Source: a bacterium
GTDB taxonomy: Bacteria; UBA9089; CG2-30-40-21
Assembly (NCBI GenBank): GCA_018814245.1
Contig: JAHIZN010000451.1
Coordinates: 1-8,171, forward strand
Length of the DNA: 8,171 bases
Reading direction: 5' to 3'
Below are positions 6,401 through 8,171 of the stretch, piece by piece. The notes below the pieces were generated by a model. The model saw nothing but the letters and a program-made list of their open reading frames with translations, did not search any database and was not told the DNA's origin. Made by a program: the position numbers and the translations under genes. The stretch's first letter is position 1, and each line of letters opens with the position of its first letter.

Positions 6401-8171
6401 CTTATTGTGCCGCTGATGTCTGTTTGTATACTGCCTGTGCCAGTCATCTGAATACCAGTGGTTAATGTGCCCTGCGGCAGGGTATCGATGTAATACTCTA
6501 CCTTGGTGATGTTATTCAGGCTATCTGTGGCAGTACCAAACACGCTTGTCGTGCCATTTGTTGGGTAAGGCGTTACCCTGAGATTCGAGATGATTGGTCC
6601 GATTGTATCCACTTGGAAGCCAATTTTCACCTCATCGCTTACATTGCCTGCCAGATCCTCGGCATGTGCTGTAACTGTATGCGTGCCATCTGTCAGATTG
6701 GTAAGCACAATAGCCATAGCCTCAATATTTTCATCAAACAACCCATCCCTGGGCGTTGCCTCAAACCATATATTTACATCATCAAGCCTGTACTCTGCCC
6801 GGACAATGTTGGTAATATTTTCCGTAGCTGTACCAAGGATGATGAGATTATTGACAGCCTGCAGCCTGTCAATGGCTATCAGCTCAACACCCGGCTTGGT
6901 ATTGTCCAGGGTAATGGTTACCTTGGCATGGAGGGTATTGCTGGCCAAGTCTACAATCGTTGCCCCAATAGTAACCAAGCCGCCTGTCAGCGTACCGCTG
7001 ATGGTATTTGTGGCTGAGATTGTGTATGAGGCAGTGTATATCCCATCACCTGATACCATATCCGGCAAGCTGCCATCATCATGCAGGGTTATGCTGCCCG
7101 ATGCATTGGAATCAAGCTTTAATATCTCGCTCAATGGTATCTCTGTTATCGGCAGACCCGGGTCTGTCCCATAATAGGTAAACACAATCGTATCACCATT
7201 TCGCACGATGGAAGGCTCTGCCTTCAAAAGCTGGACAGGTGCTGTATTATCCAGAAGAACGCTGGTACTCCTCCATGATATATTCCCTGCCTCATCCTGT
7301 GCCCTGAGCTTAAGCTCATATGAGCCATCCGGTGTGGTGTTGGCTGTGCCAATTTGATAGATGATGGTGTATGTTCCCTCCGGAGTAACTGTACTCGTCC
7401 CTGCACCCAATTGATAGGTATCGTCAAGCCCTGACAGATCAACCGAAACCGTATATGATCCGGAATCAAGCTTAGCTATAACCTGCAGCATATCATTATT
7501 CCTATATACTGAGAGCGGCGTATTTACCGTGCTAAATATGGGCATCTTGTTGTCCACAAATATAGTGGTCGTAGATGATGCCTCATTGCCTGCCTTGTCA
7601 TGAGCAGTCACGGAAATATTGGGCAATGATTCTGTCCCCATGGGTGATTTCAATACAATTACATGAGCAAGATATACACCTGTTTGTGTCGCAGGATACA
7701 TTGGCTGATTCTTGCTGCCGCCAATATTGGAGGCATCAAGTGTTATTTGATTGATCCCAGCACCAGAATCTTCTACTACTGCCGTAATAGTCACCACATC
7801 ATTCTCTTTTGCTCGGGTTTGGCTTGTTGGATAGATCACGGTGATGCTGCCTGATGGCGGTACCTGTGGTACGGTTGTGTCCAATATGATGGTGTCTGTG
7901 ATTGTCCCTGAGTTCCATCTGACGGCGTCAATTACCTGCAGATACACGGTTCTTGTACCCTCTGTGTTTGTGCCGGTCAGGGCTATGGTTACGGTTGTTG
8001 ATCCTGCTGTCAGCGTGCCTATGGCTGCTGGTGTCCATGTTTCTGTCCCGTCTTCTCTGTATTGCAATTCTACCACGCCGGTCATGTTGTCTGCGTACTG
8101 TAAGTTGACGCTGACGGTGGTGGTGTTGACAAAGGTGTCATTACTGTTGATGGTTACTGTGCCTGTTGGTA
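412..8171 (-). CDS. Giant multi-Ig surface/secreted protein with ZU5-like and FlgD-like C-terminal domains (5' end outside window)
   Basis: The frame is open from the window edge to a TAA at 412-414, giving 2585 readable residues. Reading upstream of the Met at 8085 continues in frame with PTGTVTINSND..., clearly the start of an Ig-like strand, so that Met is internal and the gene is 5'-partial. Seen: 23 tandem Ig-like modules of about 100 residues, most with a D-x-x-G-N turn and a closing V-D-N/T...P strand, then a ZU5-like domain (about 2308-2452) and a FlgD-like Ig domain (about 2460-2557). There is no transmembrane segment, catalytic motif or coiled coil in the visible part, and cysteines are very few. 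Proteins of this build are usually exported adhesins, stalks or scaffolds; any binding or enzymatic head would be in the missing N-terminal part. Secretion and surface location are inferred from the C-terminal domain. The specific ligand or role is unknown, so no gene name is given. Confidence 0.95.
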   Translation of the reverse strand, partial: PTGTVTINSNDTFVNTTTVSVNLQYADNMTGVVELQYREDGTETWTPAAIGTLTAGSTTVTIALTGTNTEGTRTVYLQVIDAVRWNSGTITDTIILDTTVPQVPPSGSITVIYPTSQTRAKENDVVTITAVVEDSGAGINQITLDASNIGGSKNQPMYPATQTGVYLAHVIVLKSPMGTESLPNISVTAHDKAGNEASSTTTIFVDNKMPIFSTVNTPLSVYRNNDMLQVIAKLDSGSYTVSVDLSGLDDTYQLGAGTSTVTPEGTYTIIYQIGTANTTPDGSYELKLRAQDEAGNISWRSTSVLLDNTAPVQLLKAEPSIVRNGDTIVFTYYGTDPGLPITEIPLSEILKLDSNASGSITLHDDGSLPDMVSGDGIYTASYTISATNTISGTLTGGLVTIGATIVDLASNTLHAKVTITLDNTKPGVELIAIDRLQAVNNLIILGTATENITNIVRAEYRLDDVNIWFEATPRDGLFDENIEAMAIVLTNLTDGTHTVTAHAEDLAGNVSDEVKIGFQVDTIGPIISNLRVTPYPTNGTTSVFGTATDSLNNITKVEYYIDTLPQGTLTTGIQMTGTGSIQTDISGTISIAGLTNGKHFIYVRAQDILGNWGSVQKTTFTISKSKLLVYVNPVTPDPIGTTNITISGYAVDVHAPIKQIEVCVDSNSWIMATITDGNADEFIEEYTCQLPANQLNSGSHKVTVKATDMANTTGIIMDSFVVDLATSTLTMSTLPQWANSRVIITGTATDQGAVTGIVKVEYQVDGEQVWQTAVATDGAYDAATETFRIEISGLNDGTHTVTARSMDMVGNVSDEVQIGFQVDTTGPIISNLMVTPDPTNGSSSLTGTATDSLNIIAKVEYYIDTLPQGTGTQMTGTGSKQTSISGVIDIIGLTEGKHTIYVHAQDMLGNWGSVQQVVFAVSKSRLFVEINPVTPDPIGTTNITIIGRVIAPQVAIKQIDVQIDNGSWIPAQIADTIADELVEGYACVLPPGSLTDGVHTIVVRATDIANTVGFGTETFEVDTQASQVIGISPRYPTGQLRAKEGDVITIMAQITPTDVDIARVTLDASMLGGSVDQTMYLASGGNVYQAQTTLSDTTMGTESQQTIVVTVEDRAGNLGTGTENVFVDNKPPVFSTVQTTASVYKNGDVVTITAKLDSNTYAVTVDFSGFDNTYGSATVTTTSEGTYTITYRIGTANTIPDGSYGLVIRAVDQAGNAAVRATSVRLDNTAPGQLLKAEPAMVRNGDMIVVTYQAGEVGLRTAEIPAAMMQRFDSTAGTLTLHMVSNDGIYAASYTVSATNTISGTITSITATIMDMAGNTLQPQVTITVDNTLPMVQMGTISAMQSVSSLTILGTATDSMTGIVSGEFMLDDTGIWHEAIPKDGQFNAKVEPFAIVMQGLAEGSHTVTARLRDMVGNIGTQTISFCVDTQGPGTISLSLTPEIVITGTSTLLTATITDAISSVNYAEYYIDAYPKPQPDGVLNIFSPDLTVVCGEAIYVATLTEGNHIVYVRASDEAGNWSGIQSAMFRVGKGGIGVVIETQDNMIGTTAEVVSGYVNAFTYKVIGIEYRVGTGTWGTITTLDGRFDELKEEFTIRVTGLKEGTNTIEVRGLDEVENAAADSVSICVDTAAPVGSMVINNNATYTTSREVFLSMSYGDDAAMVRYSNASDFSLWEPPATTKGWMLPPQDGTWTVSYQVQDVVGNIAEFSDSIILDTKPPAFIGAIASDRTAYRSGDTINLTAKTDGTGYTITAWLLPIDSTEIVPLTMIDKGDGTYTLTHTIGTDTKSPDGAYPILITATDKAGNVKQISVSLKLDNATPMYGLSVDPALPPVVGNGHVLTFVYAGAESKLPTTIISLNYNGTSNLLLINGSATTDLALRDDGIAPDKVKDDGVYIGTCAVKTAIEGTITVYATIVNSVGNVMNPWTSIRVDNKPPSIGNIAVAYPAGQSRAKEGDTIAINVTVTDAMLSTVKLDAHELNGESAEEMSYNKEIGTYTAQVSVVDVHPDWTKTITIISTDEAGNISTATTTVMIDNQSPRFSLLDTDRSLYKNGWTMTITAVLDDSSDKIIGADFSSVDSGYRVGSEAVSYQGNTYTITYRITDTNTAPNGVYSIPVKAIDDAGNVEVRSVSAELNNLERIGVFSVTPDRAKLGDKVVFTYTSYQSGLGVAIPAVPDAMIGTLSLTDANNGVYVGSVTISGTNSGTYTIRAEVRDRKGKLFSESEVQLYLRTMPPVLSLPEELYANIEPKPINVSGKWEVYHEHIRLTGTISETASCVWWESKAKYGRIMGPIPNNRFFFDDIYLEQGTNTIKIFAMDDIGNIASQTLTLLYIKPRATIQLGIGGGSVDCPNGSSVFLPQGALQETMNVSIIALPPEIEKEDKKPCSPNTELMGIPHQVEPNIVFHEPVTVTLAYTDIEIERFATRLGTTTDAVRQRLVILFWDEYSHDWIKVGGKVMRGTNTVSITVNHATIYDIGLDVGSVTTAGKVFVYVTKNPFRHGEQTQFVADLPENNLVSIRIFDLSGDLVRTVVRDKNFDSGVNVNLGAWDGLNDYGDFVGTGIYIYQVEIEHGGKTERIAKPIGVVK
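415..708 (-). other. FlgD-like Ig / C-terminal sorting-type domain
   Basis: Residues about 2460-2557. The pattern is T-K-N-P-F-R-H-G-E, D-L-P-E-N-N-L-V-S-I-R-I-F-D-L-S-G-D-L-V-R-T-V, A-W-D-G-L-N-D-Y-G, G-T-G-I-Y-I-Y-Q-V-E and a basic-hydrophobic end K-P-I-G-V-V-K. It matches the general form of FlgD Ig-like domains and of 'NPF...LP...V.I.IYDLSG.LVR...WDG.ND.G..V.sGIYiY' tails found on surface proteins of FCB-group and many candidate phyla, where related domains direct export through a type IX-like pathway. The fold assignment is strong. The sorting role is an inference, because no secretion gene is in view. Confidence 0.85.
730..1164 (-). other. ZU5-like domain
   Basis: Residues about 2308-2452. 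It starts I-G-G-G-S-V-D-C-P-N-G-S-S-V-F-L-P-Q-G-A-L, the usual 'GGtv....g.svtiPpGAL' opening of bacterial ZU5-like domains. It continues with E-P-V-T-V-T-L-A-Y and L-V-I-L-F-W-D-E-Y-S-H-D-W-I-K-V, and ends N-H-A-T-I-Y-D-I-G, which corresponds to the 'H-F-S-x-Y' end of the family. In bacterial exported proteins such domains are taken to be structural or for protein contact; self-cleavage occurs in some eukaryotic ZU5/UPA proteins, but I see no basis for claiming it here. Confidence 0.75.
1165..1467 (-). other. G module: single Ig-like domain of distinct type
   Basis: Residues 2207-2307. It differs from the repeat types: H-I-R-L-T-G-T-I-S-E, then C-V-W-W-E-S-K, F-F-F-D-D-I-Y-L-E-Q-G-T-N-T-I-K-I-F-A-M-D-D-I-G-N. 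The 'v.l.eGtNtItv.A.D..GN' ending is the signature of glucodextranase-type B domains and related bacterial Ig folds, which often sit next to the C-terminal region of large exported proteins. It occurs once in the window. The boundaries are estimated from the P-P...P-R linkers on each side. Confidence 0.65.
1468..2361 (-). repeat. ABC cassette, copy 3 (diverged, C-terminal end of the Ig array)
   Basis: Residues 1909-2206. Module A (1909-2012, bases 2050-2361) has Y-P-A-G-Q-S-R-A-K-E-G-D, L-D-A-H-E-L-N-G-E-S and T-D-E-A-G-N, closing M-I-D-N. Module B (2013-2111, bases 1753-2049) has L-Y-K-N-G-W, N-T-Y-T-I-T-Y-R-I and D-D-A-G-N. Module C (2112-2206, bases 1468-1752) has K-L-G-D-K-V-V-F-T-Y, a short loop T-D-A-N-N-G-V-Y, and an eroded turn R-D-R-K-G-K. 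Divergence increases towards the C-terminus, as in an array where duplication takes place in the interior. Confidence 0.82.
2362..3006 (-). repeat. BC pair without an A module
   Basis: Residues 1694-1908. Module B (1694-1792, bases 2710-3006) shows A-Y-R-S-G-D, A-K-T-D, G-D-G-T-Y-T-L-T, S-P-D-G-A-Y and T-D-K-A-G-N. Module C (1793-1908, bases 2362-2709) shows V-V-G-N-G-H-V-L-T-F and an acidic loop R-D-D-G-I-A-P-D-K-V-K-D-D-G-V-Y, then N-S-V-G-N. The loop agrees with that of C copy 1, so the shorter loop in C copy 2 is best read as a deletion. The pair is diverged from the other BC pairs. Confidence 0.82.
3007..3273 (-). other. W-type Ig-like module, copy 2 (complete)
   Basis: Residues 1605-1693. 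It reads I-N-N-N-A-T-Y-T-T-S, then S-Y-G-D-D-A-A-M-V-R-Y-S-N, L-W-E-P-P-A-T-T and D-G-T-W-T-V, then Q-D-V-V-G-N and I-I-L-D-T-K-P-P. This is the well-known 'RySNdg..WepyatT..W.Lp.gDGtktV..qvrDxaGN' type found in large bacterial and archaeal surface proteins. It matches the partial module at the right edge in its opening strands and its closing D-T-I/S-I-I-L-D-T. It stands where an A module would be expected before the following BC pair. Confidence 0.8.
3274..4167 (-). repeat. DEF cassette, copy 3 (diverged)
   Basis: Residues 1307-1604. Module D (1307-1404, bases 3874-4167) resembles the N-terminal half of D copy 1 (I-L-G-T-A-T, L-D-D-x-x-I-W, K-D-G-Q-F) and closes with F-C-V-D-T. Module E (1405-1506, bases 3568-3873) keeps A-E-Y-Y-I-D-A and A-G-N-W-S-G-I-Q but has a different central loop with an extra Cys at about 1465. 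Module F (1507-1604, bases 3274-3567) keeps M-I-G-T-T and the altered turn, here L-D-E-V-E-N. It is clearly older or faster evolving than copies 1 and 2. Confidence 0.82.
4168..5091 (-). repeat. ABC cassette, copy 2
   Basis: Residues 999-1306. Module A (999-1106, bases 4768-5091) has Y-P-T-G-Q-L-R-A-K-E-G-D, D-A-S-M-L-G-G-S and E-D-R-A-G-N. Module B (1107-1203, bases 4477-4767) has V-Y-K-N-G-D, V-D-F-S-G-F-D and V-D-Q-A-G-N, closing L-D-N-T-A-P. Module C (1204-1306, bases 4168-4476) has Q-L-L-K-A-E-P and V-R-N-G-D like copy 1, but lacks the seven-residue acidic loop D-D-G-S-L-P-D. Module C keeps a 26-base perfect match to copy 1 (4256-4281 against 6992-7017), showing that the cassette was duplicated fairly recently or has been homogenised. 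Confidence 0.88.
5092..5988 (-). repeat. DEF cassette, copy 2 (tandem near-duplicate of copy 1)
   Basis: Residues 700-998. Module D (700-799, bases 5689-5988), E (800-897, bases 5395-5688) and F (898-998, bases 5092-5394) follow the same order as copy 1. Counting by eye, module E matches copy 1 at about 74 of 98 aligned residues, with a three-residue deletion after P-Q-G-T. At DNA level blocks of near identity remain, for example 5341-5380 against 6238-6277 and 5681-5694 against 6587-6600. The offset is 897 to 906 bases. Residue 934 is Gln where copy 1 has Cys, so the remaining Cys at about 959 is unpaired within the module. Confidence 0.88.
5989..6891 (-). repeat. DEF cassette, copy 1 (three Ig-like modules)
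   Basis: Residues 399-699. Module D (399-497, bases 6595-6891) has I-L-G-T-A-T, D-G-T-H-T-V-T-A and E-D-L-A-G-N, closing with F-Q-V-D-T. Module E (498-598, bases 6292-6594) has K-V-E-Y-Y-I-D-T-L-P and L-G-N-W-G-S-V-Q, a pattern common in giant Ig proteins of uncultured bacteria. Module F (599-699, bases 5989-6291) begins N-P-V-T-P-D-P-I-G-T-T-N and has a modified turn T-D-M-A-N-T where other modules have D-x-A-G-N. F also holds two cysteines (about residues 635 and 660), rare in this protein. The cassette is closely related to the next one. Confidence 0.85.
6892..7854 (-). repeat. ABC cassette, copy 1 (three Ig-like modules)
   Basis: Residues 78-398. Module A (78-184, bases 7534-7854) carries Y-P-T-S-Q-T-R-A-K-E-N-D, then L-D-A-S-N-I-G-G-S and H-D-K-A-G-N, closing with F-V-D-N. 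Module B (185-283, bases 7237-7533) carries V-Y-R-N-N-D, A-K-L-D-S, E-G-T-Y-T-I and P-D-G-S-Y, then Q-D-E-A-G-N. Module C (284-398, bases 6892-7236) carries I-V-R-N-G-D, an acidic loop D-D-G-S-L-P-D-M-V-S-G-D-G-I-Y that looks like a metal-binding turn, and V-D-L-A-S-N. The same three types recur in the same order at 4168-5091 and 1468-2361. A structural role, extending a stalk, is inferred. Confidence 0.85.
7855..8171 (-). other. W-type Ig-like module, copy 1 (partial; contains the false start Met)
   Basis: This is the first visible module, cut by the window edge, ending near residue 77. It has the pattern N-S-N-D-T-F-V-N-T-T-T-V, then hydrophobic strands, Y-A-D-N-M-T-G-V-V-E-L-Q-Y, and E-T-W-T-P. 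The type is known from many bacterial and archaeal surface proteins as a stretch containing 'xxS.DG.xW..WEPxA'. The second copy is at 3007-3273. Here the usual D-x-x-G-N turn has diverged to D-A-V-R-W-N before the closing I-I-L-D-T-T-V-P. Because the domain starts upstream of Met 8085, that Met cannot be the gene start unless the module is truncated. Confidence 0.75.

Noticed and set aside
6590..7174. Long antisense open frame, 194 codons on the plus strand
   Set aside because: It lies wholly inside the giant gene, has no recognisable domain, and resembles the antisense frame at 5684-5884 only because the underlying DEF DNA is duplicated.
8083..8085. ATG as the start of the giant gene
   Set aside because: The frame is open upstream to the window edge, and the upstream residues (P-T-G-T-V-T-I-N-S-N-D...) complete the same Ig-like module. 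No ribosome binding site was evident before it.
1468..8171. CRISPR array or RTX calcium-repeat protein
   Set aside because: The repeats are about 300 and 900 bases long and coding, without short identical repeats and spacers; there are no nonapeptide G-G-x-G-x-D-x-x repeats.

Overview
The window is almost entirely one very large gene fragment on the minus strand, plus a 411-base non-coding tail after its stop codon. The reading frame is open from the right edge (first complete codon 8169-8167) to a TAA stop at 412-414: 2585 residues without a frameshift or internal stop. The N-terminus, any signal peptide, start codon, ribosome binding site and promoter lie beyond the right edge. The first in-frame Met (8085-8083) is inside an Ig-like domain and is not a believable start. 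Residue numbers below count that Met as 1, so the last residue is 2557.

The protein is a giant secreted or surface-anchored multi-Ig protein. By eye it divides into 23 beta-sandwich modules of about 90-116 residues, most with a D-x-x-G-N turn followed by a closing V-D-N/T...P strand. The modules fall into recurring types, labelled here W, A, B, C, D, E, F and G. N- to C-terminal (right to left) the order is W(partial)-ABC-DEF-DEF-ABC-DEF-W-BC-ABC-G. A ZU5-like domain and a FlgD-type Ig-like C-terminal domain follow, the latter resembling the C-terminal sorting/anchoring domains of surface proteins in the FCB group and many uncultured candidate phyla. The larger pattern is therefore two three-module cassettes, ABC and DEF, duplicated and shuffled. 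The first two DEF cassettes are still very similar at DNA level.

The non-coding tail (1-411) holds a nested pair of imperfect inverted repeats (outer arms 21-56/317-352, inner arms 92-118/194-220), a G/C-rich REP-like palindrome at 270-304, and an A/T-rich direct repeat at 381-411. No second gene, RNA gene, CRISPR array or transposase is visible.

Organism: probably a bacterium of moderate G+C, and the combination of giant Ig arrays, ZU5 and a FlgD-like tail is typical of uncultured candidate-phylum bacteria with a diderm envelope. This is a loose inference from architecture; no marker gene is present. I see no evidence of a multi-gene system here. The interest lies in the cassette evolution of one giant protein and in the structured downstream repeat.
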